A stretch of DNA of 64,000 bases from Evernia prunastri. Lineage: Eukaryota; Ascomycota; Lecanoromycetes; Lecanorales; Parmeliaceae. The translations under genes were made by a program, and so were the position numbers. The DNA lies in NCBI GenBank assembly GCA_003184365.1, contig NKYR01000001.1, forward strand, positions 310,001 through 374,000. The letters are read 5' to 3'. Positions 11,230 to 21,191 of this stretch are shown piece after piece. The number at the start of each line of letters is the position of its first letter. Position 1 is the first letter of the stretch. The notes beneath the pieces were generated by a model, which saw nothing but the letters and a program-made list of their open reading frames with translations, did not search any database and was not told where the DNA came from.

Positions 11230-11948
11230 AAAATATTCTATGTCAGACAGAGTCTAGCCATCTTTAAAAGATGTTCTAGTAATTGGAGACATGCCCGTTT
11301 GATTGATTGATTGATTAAGTCATACTACCCTAAAGTTAGCCCTTAGTGGACCAACTATGCGAGATTACGTAATCTATCTATCAATAGATCTGACCAATCG
11401 CATAGCCCCATAAAAATGAGACTATACACATCGATATAGATTCATCTGTTATCTTCTTGCATATATTCTTATGAGAAAATACTCTACTACGCAGAGGCCT
11501 TCATCTCTTAATCACTTCTCGTTTTTTGAAATTATATCTCTGCAAATCCTTCTTGTTAATTCTCAACGAGAATTCGAAATTATTCAATAAACTCAGTACT
11601 TTTTATAAAGTTCGTTGTTATAAAGATATAGCGTGATGTTGTTAGCATATTTTTATAAGTTATTATTCTTTCTTATATCTTTCTTCGTTCTGCTATTTAT
11701 AATCTTCTTCTTTAACTTGCAAGCAATCTATATTCATATAGTAGATATCGAGCAATCTGTTTAATTCGTTCGCAGTCATATTAATCGTTTTTTATATTCG
11801 ATATATTTCTACTGTATAAAAAGACTCTGAGATTGATTTTTTCTGTTCTTATTTTCGTGATTAGCGAGATTTTAGCTTATTTCAGTCTAACGTATAGTCG
11901 TATTGTTTTGATAAACGATATAGACTAAACCTTTCTCAGAGCACTACC
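11230..11948. other. AT-rich, RIP-like degenerate block (left)
   Basis: A block of TA-rich sequence without ORFs, dense in TATA, TTTA and TATCG words. It includes a GATT tandem at about 11298-11313. It directly abuts the left LTR. The sharp contrast with flanking genes suggests an old transposon mutated by RIP; this is inferred from base composition only. Confidence 0.55.
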
Positions 11949-12171
11949 TGTCAGAACCGTGCCCAGAGTCAAGTCTAATGGGGGTAAATTGAATAAGACA
12001 ACTAGATAAGGAGGAAATATGTACAGAAGAAGAGCGCTTAAATACTAGGAAGAATCCCCGCTAGCCTATGTGTCAATGGGAATGTGTCAATAACCAATAA
12101 ACACTCTATGTGCTAGACACATAGCCATAAACACTCCCTATGTGCCTGACACCTAGGGTACGTCCGTAACA
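11949..12171 (-). repeat. LTR, left copy (3' LTR of the minus-strand element)
   Basis: This is a direct copy of 13230-13452, starting TGTCAGAACCGTGCCC and ending CCGTAACA. A pyrimidine run (CTACCCCCCCCC) follows on the plus strand, which is the polypurine tract on the minus strand. Confidence 0.9.
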
Positions 12172-12952
12172 CTACCCCCCCCCTCAGGCAAGCGATGCCC
12201 CAGCGCTGTAGATTGGCCTGCGAGTCGTCTGCGAGCAGAAAGGATAAAAATAGTGGCGAGACCCCGGAGATTTCGGAGACGGCGGGGCCGCTTTGACTTG
12301 GCAACAGCGTTGTGCGGCCCTGGGTTCTCCGGATATTTGTTGTGATAGTCATTGACTACGTCCTGGGCCCCCTCAAACTCATCATTATCAGTATTCCACC
12401 AAGTGAGGGTATCGTCATCATCTTTCCATCTCACTTGGTACTGCAATTTGCCATAGTGACGGCGAGAGTCCAGGATATCTTCCACCACCCAGGCGTCTCC
12501 CTTAGGCGTCTCAACTGGCTGGGGGGAAGGATTCTTCTGGCCAGGCAGTGGGTCCGTCGGAGCGAGTGTCAATAGCTTAGGACTGAAGACCGGACGGATC
12601 TTCATTGTGGGAGGGAGTTGAAGCTTGTATGCGGATCCCACGACTTTAATGACTTTGAAAGGACCTTCGTTCTTATGTCCCAGCTTCTTTGATGGGCGCG
12701 TTGTTTCAATGTTGCGGCTGTCTAAGAAGACCATATCTCCTTTCTTGAATTCGATATCGAGGCGATGTTTGTTCACTTGTGTAGCCATGCTCTCNTATCG
12801 AAGTTCTCTCCGTCCTTTGGGATCACTGAAAGTCTTCGATCTTTCGTTTGTTTTAAGAGGCTGCTGGCTCCTTGTTGAATTTCCTTGAGAGACTCTTGCA
12901 GTTCTGTCATATCAAGTGGAGTAGCCTCGTTTACCGCGCTCAAATTTGCCAT
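12153..12952 (-). pseudogene. Retrotransposon gag start joined to integrase C-terminus and chromodomain
   Basis: From 12952 the minus strand reads MANLSAVNEATPLDM and a helical gag-like N-terminus up to the N at 12795. Past the N it reads MATQVNKHRLDIEFKKGDMV, the C-terminal integrase segment (GPFKVIKVVGSAYKLQLP), then a chromodomain with WVVEDILDSRRHYGKLQYQV and RWKDDDDTLTWWNT. The frame runs through the polypurine tract and stops inside the LTR at 12153. Chromodomains of Ty3-type integrases direct insertion to heterochromatin. Everything between gag and late integrase is missing, so it cannot act by itself. Confidence 0.85.
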
Positions 12953-13229
12953 GTTGAGAGGAAGTTAGCTCTGAAAGTTTGTTTGTTGGGGGGGATTGGT
13001 TTGCACGAATGCTGGGGTGCTTGCACGTATGCAGCGAGACCTCCTCGTAAGGGGTTTTCCTTGTGGTCAACAAGTCCTAGCCACGAATGGTTCGTTTTGC
13101 CTGTAGGTAGGCCACACCCGAGTGTCCAATGATCTGCTATCGAAACAGCTTCACAACGGTCCCGTTTGACAATTTTATTTTACTGTTCGCTTGCCAGTAC
13201 GAACGGAAGGGTGGATGATCTAGTTGTAG

Positions 13230-13452
13230 TGTCAGAACCGTGCCCAGAGTCAAGTCTAATGGGGGTAAATTGAATAAGACAACTAGATAAGGAGGAAATA
13301 TGTACAGAAGAAGAGCGCTTAAATACTAGGAAGAATCCCCGCTAGCCTATGTGTCAATGGGAATGTGTCAATAACCAATAAACACTCTATGTGCTAGACA
13401 CATAGCCATAAACACTCCCTATGTGCCTGACACCTAGGGTACGTCCGTAACA
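13230..13452 (-). repeat. LTR, right copy (5' LTR of the minus-strand element)
   Basis: This 223-bp repeat appears identical to 11949-12171. It is followed on the plus strand by AT-rich sequence starting CTTTAAAC. Confidence 0.9.
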
Positions 13453-14580
13453 CTTTAAACTCTTGACAAGTTCTCTAAAAACGTTAAAATTAGTCTAGAA
13501 TAATCTTTAACTTATACGTATTCTTTCGTTGAGATATAAAAGATTTTTATTTGCGTATTTTGTATTGAGAATTACGCTTTAAAAATCGTGTAAATTAATA
13601 ACTATTCACGCGTCTAAATAAGTTAGAGCGCTCGCGAAGAATAAAGTTTATAACTCTTATAAGCATCAAACGACGATAAGATATTCTCAATTTATCGAGT
13701 CGTTATATATATTAATGAAGAGTTTATTCTTTATAATCTGTAAGAACGTATAAGTAATTGTCTTTGAATAAGATTTTATTGTAGCGATTTAGAAGTTGAT
13801 CGTAGAATATATGATATTTAACAGTCAATCGAATGATTTTAGACTTTCTTTCAGAAACAATAGTGACTAAGATCTCTTGAATACGCTTTTGAATAACGAT
13901 AAATAAATTAAATATATTGTAATTGTGCTGTATAATTGTGAGAGAAGTGAGTCAAATATTTGAAAAATTAGATGTTGAAATGATATTAGCGTTGAAACGA
14001 CTTATATAAAGTATAGCGTGTATTTTATACGATTATCTTATAGGAAAGATCTAATTATTACGAACGGTTTTTAAATGATTTTTGATACTTCAACGATATA
14101 GACATGCTTTGGATTAGTGAACATCGTATTTAAATATTTTAAAGTTTATCACTGAATAAGAATTAGTATCGCTTAAATCTTTCAATTATGAATATCTTTC
14201 AACGAAATTTATTTGATTTTCTTTTTAGCGATTCTAAATATTTCAACGCTTTATACTTATCAACTGTAGTATATATATATACTATTATCTACTACATTTA
14301 AGGTTAAGCGAGAGACTCGGTATCTCTGTCTACGTTTTCACGTCAACGTCGCAAAGAAAAAAGCTTCAAATTCGATCGATTCAGACGATTTTCTCGCGAG
14401 AATGCACTTTCGGAAATATGACGGGGGTGAAGGATGGGGGGTAGAGGGTGAAAGGTGGAGGATGAGGGGTGGGGAGTTGTATCTTGATGGACTGGACCCT
14501 TGAAATTTTGAATACACGCTAAGCTTACCGAAATACACGTTTTCATAGAATAAATTTAACAGTTAACTTTATTTTCAATG
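13453..14580. other. AT-rich, RIP-like degenerate block (right)
   Basis: A TA-rich stretch without coding frames up to about 14335. It then changes to a G/C-biased segment (14420-14480, purine-rich GGGGTGAAGGATGGGG) and returns to AT-rich sequence. With 11230-11948 it looks like one older, degraded element split by the younger LTR insertion. No gene is seen. Confidence 0.5.
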
Positions 14581-14906
14581 GTAGAAAACCGAAAGTGTTT
14601 CGTAATCTAACCCATGTACAAATGGATCCCGTAATTTTCACTGTTCCCGCTTTGTAATCATGTGTGAACCATGTCTAAACCGTTTCTAAGAACCCGCCTT
14701 GGCCCATAAGGTAAGGTAGGTATCTAAGCACTCTAAGGTATACTTTAGTTCACAGTTCTGACTTCATGACTCCCTTAATCCCAATTGAACATGAACAAGG
14801 TGTAGGGCCTATGCGACTTCTCTCAAGCTTCATTTTTGCCGCAGTGTTGTCTGATTTTCAGCTCCCTCCTCCTTACCCACTGGACTGAGACAGCTCTTCC
14901 TGAGGC

Positions 14907-16589
14907 ATGGACCTTGAACGAGAACTCTCTAGATTGCAACCCGACGTTCCCTTTCGAGGAATTACTACACACCAACATCACACTTGGGCAAAAACTTTCC
15001 ATTCTCATCCCGAGCTCTACATCCAGCCTCAGACATCGGAAGAACTGCAAAAAGTCATTACACTTGCCCGAAGATGCCGACGTCGAATAACCGTTGCAGG
15101 CTGCGCCCATTCGCCGTCGGACCTGACCTGTACTTCTTCCTGGCTGATCAATCTAGACCACTTCCAAAACATAATGGACGTTAATAAAGATACAAATGTA
15201 GTGATCATGCAAGCGGGCATACGGCTACATGAACTGTGTACAGAGCTCAAGGGCCATGGTTTGGCAATGCCGAATTTGGGTAGTATTGACCATCAATCAA
15301 TAGCAGGTGCGATTGGAACTGCGACACACGGCAGCTCGACAAGGCATGGCATTCTGTCACAGTCCGTTCTCGCCCTAAAGATAATGCTTGCAAATGGCCG
15401 GACCGTGTCCTGCTCAGCAGAACATAACGCAGAGCTTTTCCGCGCTGCTCTCGTGAGTCTGGGCGCATTGGGTATTGTCACCGAGATTACGTTTCAGGCT
15501 GTTCCGGCTTTCGACATTGAATGGGCTCAGAGTCTTCACCCATTGGAGGAGATTATCTCGGACTGGGAGAAAGATCTTTGGACAAAGAAAGAGTTTACCC
15601 GTGTCTGGTGGATGCCATACATGAAAAGGTGTATTAGATGGACGGCGGACAAGACGAACAAGGCTCGCCACCCACCAGTGACGAATTGGTGGAGCGGAAA
15701 GATTGGGTTCCATACATACCACTTTCTACTCTACTGCGCACAGTGGGTTCCCAGCTTACTGCCCCTGCTCGAAAGGTTTGTCATTAATGTCCAGTACGGA
15801 TTCAAAGATGGAGCTGGCAGTACTGCCGTTGAAGAGGGTCGGACAGGCCTCCTCATGAACTGTCTCTACTCACAATTTGTCAACGAGTGGGCAATTCCCC
15901 TTCCGAGGGGTCCAGAAGCGATCACGCGTCTGTCATTGTGGCTCAATGGGAACGAGGAAGCGTCTGGCATACCCTTTAGTGCGAAGGGAGTCTACGTCCA
16001 CGCTCCGGTTGAAGTGCGCGTTTCTGACACTTCGACAACTGTACCGCGTCCATACCTAGATAACACCATGCCTGATGGACCTACGCTATACTTGAACGCC
16101 ACGCTTTATAGACCTTATAATTGCGATCCTCCGTGCCGGGCTCGCTACTACGAGGCTTTCGAGTGGCTTATGAAGGAGATGGGCGGGCGACCACACTGGG
16201 CCAAGAACTTCGCTCACGTTACGAGAGAGGACGTGTATAGAATGTATCCCGAAATGGGTGATTGGAATCGCGTAAGAAACACAGTAGATCCTGATGGCAT
16301 GTTTGTTGGCGATTGGCATCGACGACTTCTGATTCCGCAAGAAGCTGGAGACTCGAGCCTGCCGTTGGAAGAGAGGATGCTTAGCACCAAGCCGGCTAAG
16401 GCCGGTGGACTCTACTGGACTGGTCACATGCCGCGGAAAAGTCTCAGTCGGCAGACGAGCGAAGAAAGCTTTGAAATGATGCATGGCGTGGAAGCAGAAA
16501 AGAGTTTTATGATGCCTAATTCGGCCAATAGGCAGACTGATGATGATGATGCACATGAGGAAGAAGACGACGAGGACCAAGAGTTATGA
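14907..16589 (+). CDS. ALO1: D-arabinono-1,4-lactone oxidase (ALO1)
   Basis: The mitochondrial-membrane flavoenzyme oxidises D-arabinono-1,4-lactone to D-erythroascorbate, the fungal ascorbate analogue. The 560-residue frame is intronless and full length for the family. It shows the FAD-binding PCMH domain at residues about 20-195, with the flavinylation motif AGCAHSPSD (His expected to carry FAD covalently) and NLGSIDHQSIAGAIGTATHG. The ALO domain follows with FTRVWWMPYMKRCIRW, and the C-terminal HWAKNF is the conserved ALO signature. A hydrophobic segment (HTYHFLLYCAQWVPSLLPLL) is the probable membrane contact. The tail after residue 500 is an acidic extension (DDDDAHEEEDDEDQ) and variable. 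The next upstream in-frame ATG is not needed for homology. An AAGGTAGGTA motif cluster lies about 200 bp upstream. Confidence 0.95.
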   Translation: MDLERELSRLQPDVPFRGITTHQHHTWAKTFHSHPELYIQPQTSEELQKVITLARRCRRRITVAGCAHSPSDLTCTSSWLINLDHFQNIMDVNKDTNVVIMQAGIRLHELCTELKGHGLAMPNLGSIDHQSIAGAIGTATHGSSTRHGILSQSVLALKIMLANGRTVSCSAEHNAELFRAALVSLGALGIVTEITFQAVPAFDIEWAQSLHPLEEIISDWEKDLWTKKEFTRVWWMPYMKRCIRWTADKTNKARHPPVTNWWSGKIGFHTYHFLLYCAQWVPSLLPLLERFVINVQYGFKDGAGSTAVEEGRTGLLMNCLYSQFVNEWAIPLPRGPEAITRLSLWLNGNEEASGIPFSAKGVYVHAPVEVRVSDTSTTVPRPYLDNTMPDGPTLYLNATLYRPYNCDPPCRARYYEAFEWLMKEMGGRPHWAKNFAHVTREDVYRMYPEMGDWNRVRNTVDPDGMFVGDWHRRLLIPQEAGDSSLPLEERMLSTKPAKAGGLYWTGHMPRKSLSRQTSEESFEMMHGVEAEKSFMMPNSANRQTDDDDAHEEEDDEDQEL

Positions 16590-16870
16590 AGCACAACGTA
16601 AAGGAGGTTTCATCGAGTTCAATCACGAGGCGAATGGAACATGATTCTTGCTTGAATGTGGAGAAGCGGTTTTCGTATGAGTCACAGACACCTCGATTGA
16701 AGTTCGCCACTCAATTCTGCCAGGCCGACCGCGGACGTTGCCACCAACATTTCTCTTTTATCTCTCTTTTTTTCAATTTATCGTGACTCACCATCAAAAT
16801 CAACAATGTCAATGATGATTCCCTTTCACATATTAAGAGTCATTACTGATTGTGACCAATATGAAATTTG

Positions 16871-16878
16871 TATATAAG
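16871..16878 (+). promoter_or_regulatory. TATA box (TATATAAG)
   Basis: TATATAAG is followed about 35 bp later by pyrimidine-rich sequence (TCTTCAGTCTTCACTC), typical of a strong fungal core promoter. The first ATG downstream is at 16996 and the longer frame starts at 17113. Confidence 0.6.
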
Positions 16879-16995
16879 TGCCCCAGCTTCCAGTCTTCAG
16901 TCTTCACTCATTGCTTCTCTTTTTACCAAGTCGGCCTACCACTTCTTAATTGCCCATCTACTTTACTTTCTTTCTCTTTTTACTTTCTCAACGTT

Positions 16996-17454
16996 ATGAG
17001 TCGCCATAATCGTCGTCGTTCAAGGGGATGACGTACGCCCATTGCTTCTTGCCAATACGATGCTTTCGAGCCGCCCTCTTCCGTCAATACCTCGGATTGC
17101 CAGCCCCCAATTATGAGATATGCTCGGCGAAACGACCTTTCCGCAAAACACTGGCATAATCGATATCTAGCATGGCAAGTCAGAGTAAGAAAGCAAAAAG
17201 AGGAGTCCGAGAGACTGAAGGAAGAGCGGAAGAGGATATTTGGTGGAGATGGTAATGAAGCGGAGGACGACGGGTTGTGTTCGAGGATGATGGATTACTT
17301 TGTGAGGTTGGATTATCTTGAGAAGTGGGGTGGGCATGATCCAATTGAACCTCCGTGCTTGGAATCTGGGCATGTCCGCGGGGCGCAGGACAAGGGGCAA
17401 TATTGGCGAGAGCGGCTGGTGCTCGCCATGTCGCCATCGAGGCAGCATGGCTAG
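16996..17454 (+). CDS. Hypothetical small protein, with an in-frame TGA early in the frame
   Basis: Two readings are possible. The plain one is a 113-residue protein from ATG 17113, with a charged helical segment (RKQKEESERLKEERKRIF) and an aromatic C-terminal part (MMDYFVRLDYLEKWGG). The first ATG after the TATA box is at 16996; it encodes MSRHNRRRSRG and then TGA at 17029-17031. The same frame stays open from there through 17113 to the TAG at 17452. The first 11 codons could be an upstream ORF, a stop read through (TGA-C context), or part of an exon whose intron I cannot find. No family is recognised. A well-formed TATA box supports transcription. Confidence 0.45.
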
Positions 17455-17761
17455 AGCTCGTTGCAAAGGATGAGCATTAACTTGTAAATTGAAAACAGTG
17501 ACATATATGCGCAGAGGAAGGCAGATTAGCCAACTTGACTGCCCGTTCAAATTTCTACTTCACACTCTTGTCTGGGCCCAGCTCCTAAACCTTCATTTGT
17601 ACGAGGAGCGCTATGGATCATATGAAGCGGCCAAGACATCGTTTCTTTCCTCGACTATCAAGCAGCCAGGTTTATTCATCTTGTAAGTCGCTAATCTAAT
17701 CCTAATCTATGGCTACAAGTGATGGACCAGATCTTTGCAAGACGTGTAATAATGCTAATAA

Positions 17762-20700
17762 TTACAATTCTCCATGCTCTTCCATCTTCCCCTTATCCTT
17801 GCCCCTTGGCTTCCCTTTTCCTTTGCCCTTTCCGCTAGCTTTAGCCTTGTCCTTTTTTGTCGTCTTCTTCTCTGCTTTGGACTTCTGCTCTACCGTGGCC
17901 TCTTCCATTTCCTTCGGCGTCACCTGATGCAAACCCTCCAACTTATCCCTCAATTCATCTGCCGTCCCCTTGGCAGCCGCTCCAGATTCCACAGTACTAC
18001 TTTCTGGATCAGTAGCCTTTGTAGAGCCGGTCTTCGCGGTGTTATATTTAGACTTGGATTTCTTCGGTTTTGACGGAGGTTTCATTTGCTTAGTCAGTAG
18101 GCTCATTACCATGTCGTTGAGCTCTTTCGATTTCGCAGAAAGTTCTGACGAAAGCAAGACAGGGTCCTCTGTTGGCGAGAGCTTTCCCTGCTCGGCCAAT
18201 TTCTCATCGAGCCATTTCTTGACAGTGTCCTCTTTCTGGATAATAGTATCAACGTCCTCTTCGCTGTACATCGACGCAGGAATATTAGGAGCTGCCGACA
18301 TAGTGATAGATGAGGCCGTGGCAGTGTCGTCGTCTAGCTCGGCGAAGTCATCGGTAGACGTGCTGGGTGCCGCTGTGGACTTTGCCGACTCCGAGTCTGA
18401 AGCGGCCTTGGATTCCGCCAAGACCTGAGCTTCTCTTTGCTGCTTGACCACAGTGACCATGGTACTGGCTTGCGCCAGTGCATCTCTCAATTTCTGAATT
18501 TCTAATGGGCGTTTACTTGCCTCGTCTTTTCGTCTTTGAATGGGAGCAACAAGTCCACGGAGTTCGTCCAATTTTGTTTTAAGCGATTCTCGGTTAGCGT
18601 CCGCGCCATCGCCGTATAGCCATATGCTCGCATCGTTTGACTTTTCTTCAATTCTATCCCTCTGCTCCTCTGTCGAGGCAGCAACAAAGCCTTCATCCTC
18701 CAGGATATCTCGAATCTTGTACGTGTATCCCTCGAGGTTATTCAGTGTCTCCTCGCGCAACACGCGCGAACGGTCTGATTTATCGAAGGCAACCAGCCGA
18801 GCTTTCATACGATTTAAACTGTCCGGCCCGATCCCTTGTGATTCGACAAGTTCTGTGGAGAAGCCAACGGCAATCGTCTCCGTCTTCTTTTTCGACACTT
18901 TAGGCTTTTCTTCTTCAACATCTTCGTCCACTAAAGACCCGGCTGTGCTGCTCTCCATAAGCAACGAAGTGGCAGACGTCTCGGACCCTGACGTCGGTGT
19001 TGAGGACTCGACATTACCGTCCTCTTTGAGCGGCTCCTGATCTCCCTTCTTCGGCCCGAAACCCAGAAAATCCTTCATCCCGTCGACAACTCCTCCTTTC
19101 TTGGTCTCTGTATCTGTAACCTCGCAGCTGACGGATCCACTGATTACTTCGGGAAGTCCATCGACAGGACTCAGCCGGATGGCGAACTTGGTGCTGACGT
19201 TGCTCAGTGAACAGCCAAATTGGTTCGTCAATTGTTTGATAGAGTCTGTCAAATTATTGGTTTTGATAATAGAAATTTCAAGATCCGAAGAGCTAGATGA
19301 TGGCTGTTGGGAAAGAGTAAAAGAAAAATCTACCATGGCCTTAATTGAGACCTGTTTTTCAGCGCCAACTTGCGACGTCGGTACGAAAAGCTTTTGCTGC
19401 TTATCCTTGCCATCTATTGACCAAGAGGCGGAAACAGGATACACTGCGCTGTCTGAAGCTCTGATCTCCTTCACTCGGAAGCTAGGACTGATAGCCGCAG
19501 CCTTGAATGCTGCTCCAAAAACAGCAGCTTCATCTGCATTGACATTTGTTCTGATCTTGTCGGAATCTTGGATGACTGTTTCCAATTGCTTCTGGACGAA
19601 GGGTGTCCGAACAGCACCTCCGTGTAGGATGACAGATTCCAAATCGGCAAGAGATAGTTTTGCAATTCCTAGAGCTTCTGTTATAGGCTTTTGAACCCGC
19701 TCGAGATACGCAAAAGCAAGTTGCTCGAAATCGGCGCGAGACAGTTTATACTTGAAATTGAAGTCTTCATCATAGAGCGACTCGAGGCTGGTCGATATCT
19801 CAGTATTTGCACTCAGTACTTGTCGAACCCTCTCCGCTTCTTTCCACAATTTCGCCATCGTTCGGCCGTGCGCTCTTACGTGCATCGGCAGTACTCTCAG
19901 ATTCTTCATGTGGGTCGTAGATGTAATTTTCATGATCATATCCTCCAAGATGACACGATTGAGCGCATCTCCGCCTAAAGTCTTGTCCCAACTTGTGCCG
20001 AGTACCTGTACTTCTTGGACAGTTTTGTTGTATTTGCCAACGTCCTTCACGATCCTTCCTTGGAATTTAAGGACGGTGGCAGTAGTGGAACCCGCACCTA
20101 TGTCATATACCAGATGTATTTCGGGTTTGCCACCTTCGTTGACTGTTGGGAAGGTCCTCGAGGTCGCGTAATTCAGACCGACAGCAAGACCATCGCTGAT
20201 TAACGACAGTACCCGTAAACCTGCAAGATCTGCTGCCAGATTGATTGCCCTTCGATCTTCGGCTGTATAGAACGATGGAACAGTGATGACTGTGTCCTGT
20301 ACTACTGACCCTTTACCGGCCATGGCCTCAGCGTTGCCCTTGATGTTCTTCAGCTCCATCGCTAGAAGTTCTTCGACCAGCCACGGTTCCTCCTCCCTAA
20401 CAAACGAGTCACTTTTGAATCCCACACTGCCTGTCTCGGCCCACTCGAGAATATTCAGTCCTGGAAAAGTCCCGCCATACTCTGAGATGAGATCATCACT
20501 AGGTTTCAAACCCAAGAGAGGCTTGAGATTTGGATAGACGTCGCTGGGAAACCTGGCGGAAAGGGCCACGGCGTCACTGCCATATATACGCTCTGGGAAC
20601 GCGTCAGACTCTGTAGTAGATACCCTGGTTTTTAAAGGCTTGAAAGCAACAGCTGCGGCCTCCTTTCTTTTCGAGTCTTTCGTCAGAACAATATCGAGGG

Positions 20701-20854
20701 GGATCCCTGGCTTGACTAGGGCGGCTTTGATATATTCGGTTCCTAGATCTATGCCCAAAACAGCCGACGCTGCGGAGGCTGTGGAGGTGAAGAGGAAGAG
20801 CAGCAAGAGAAAATTCGCAAGGTTTGAGAGTCGCCGTCGACCATGAGGAGGCAT
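17762..20854 (-). CDS. LHS1: ER lumenal Hsp70-like chaperone LHS1 (GRP170/HYOU1 family)
   Basis: LHS1 is a large Hsp70 of the ER lumen that acts as nucleotide exchange factor for Kar2/BiP in translocation and folding. The intronless 1,030-residue frame has a signal peptide (hydrophobic FLLLLFLFTSTASAAS), then the actin-like ATPase fold beginning VLGIDLGTEYIKAALV. Further ATPase motifs are VYDIGAGSTTATVL and VILHGGAVRTPFVQ. A substrate-binding beta region and an extended helical lid follow. Low-complexity acidic and Lys-rich segments fill the C-terminus, which ends HGEL, a variant of the HDEL retrieval signal. It shares a 337-bp divergent upstream region with the histidine-phosphatase gene. 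SEC63 and a HERP-like gene lie within 21 kb. Confidence 0.96.
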   Translation of the reverse strand: MPPHGRRRLSNLANFLLLLFLFTSTASAASAVLGIDLGTEYIKAALVKPGIPLDIVLTKDSKRKEAAAVAFKPLKTRVSTTESDAFPERIYGSDAVALSARFPSDVYPNLKPLLGLKPSDDLISEYGGTFPGLNILEWAETGSVGFKSDSFVREEEPWLVEELLAMELKNIKGNAEAMAGKGSVVQDTVITVPSFYTAEDRRAINLAADLAGLRVLSLISDGLAVGLNYATSRTFPTVNEGGKPEIHLVYDIGAGSTTATVLKFQGRIVKDVGKYNKTVQEVQVLGTSWDKTLGGDALNRVILEDMIMKITSTTHMKNLRVLPMHVRAHGRTMAKLWKEAERVRQVLSANTEISTSLESLYDEDFNFKYKLSRADFEQLAFAYLERVQKPITEALGIAKLSLADLESVILHGGAVRTPFVQKQLETVIQDSDKIRTNVNADEAAVFGAAFKAAAISPSFRVKEIRASDSAVYPVSASWSIDGKDKQQKLFVPTSQVGAEKQVSIKAMVDFSFTLSQQPSSSSSDLEISIIKTNNLTDSIKQLTNQFGCSLSNVSTKFAIRLSPVDGLPEVISGSVSCEVTDTETKKGGVVDGMKDFLGFGPKKGDQEPLKEDGNVESSTPTSGSETSATSLLMESSTAGSLVDEDVEEEKPKVSKKKTETIAVGFSTELVESQGIGPDSLNRMKARLVAFDKSDRSRVLREETLNNLEGYTYKIRDILEDEGFVAASTEEQRDRIEEKSNDASIWLYGDGADANRESLKTKLDELRGLVAPIQRRKDEASKRPLEIQKLRDALAQASTMVTVVKQQREAQVLAESKAASDSESAKSTAAPSTSTDDFAELDDDTATASSITMSAAPNIPASMYSEEDVDTIIQKEDTVKKWLDEKLAEQGKLSPTEDPVLLSSELSAKSKELNDMVMSLLTKQMKPPSKPKKSKSKYNTAKTGSTKATDPESSTVESGAAAKGTADELRDKLEGLHQVTPKEMEEATVEQKSKAEKKTTKKDKAKASGKGKGKGKPRGKDKGKMEEHGEL

Positions 20855-21191
20855 ATCTTCAGAAGGAGGATGAGAGAGTCACGCAGAAGTAGGAAAGAAA
20901 TTCAATGAATTCGCAGAGCAACGTCGCGTTTTCCTAAAGCTCATTGACAAGGAGTGAAGAACAGCATATTCAGAAAGGACAGGTGATACTCTTGTGAGCA
21001 CAGCATTGAGCGTGGGTAATCGAGTATTATTTACTGGACGGAAGAGCGCTTTTGGCCAGAGTGGCATCTCGAATTTTAGCCGGGTATAACGCGCGACACG
21101 AGGAAGGAATAGGCGACTTGGGACACTCCGCATTAGAGTAGACTTCAAAACTTTCTTCCCGAGCCAAGATACGAATGATGAATCGATGACC
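20855..21191. promoter_or_regulatory. Divergent promoter region, LHS1 / histidine phosphatase
   Basis: A 337-bp interval between two start codons facing away from each other must hold both promoters. I see no clear UPRE or TATA motif. Confidence 0.4.

Larger units (their letters stand above)
11949..13452 (-). mobile_element. Internally deleted Ty3/gypsy-type LTR retrotransposon (chromovirus-like)
   Basis: Two 223-bp direct repeats bound a 1,058-bp interior. On the minus strand the order is 5' LTR (13452-13230), gag start (12952), integrase C-terminus plus chromodomain, polypurine tract (a G run at about 12171-12185) and 3' LTR (12171-11949). The LTRs read identical by eye and begin/end TG...CA. 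Reverse transcriptase, RNase H, protease and most of integrase are absent. A single N at 12795 lies exactly where the gag start meets the integrase end, so the deletion may be an assembly collapse. Flanking pentamers (CTACC and CTTTA) do not match, so no target duplication is evident. Confidence 0.88.
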
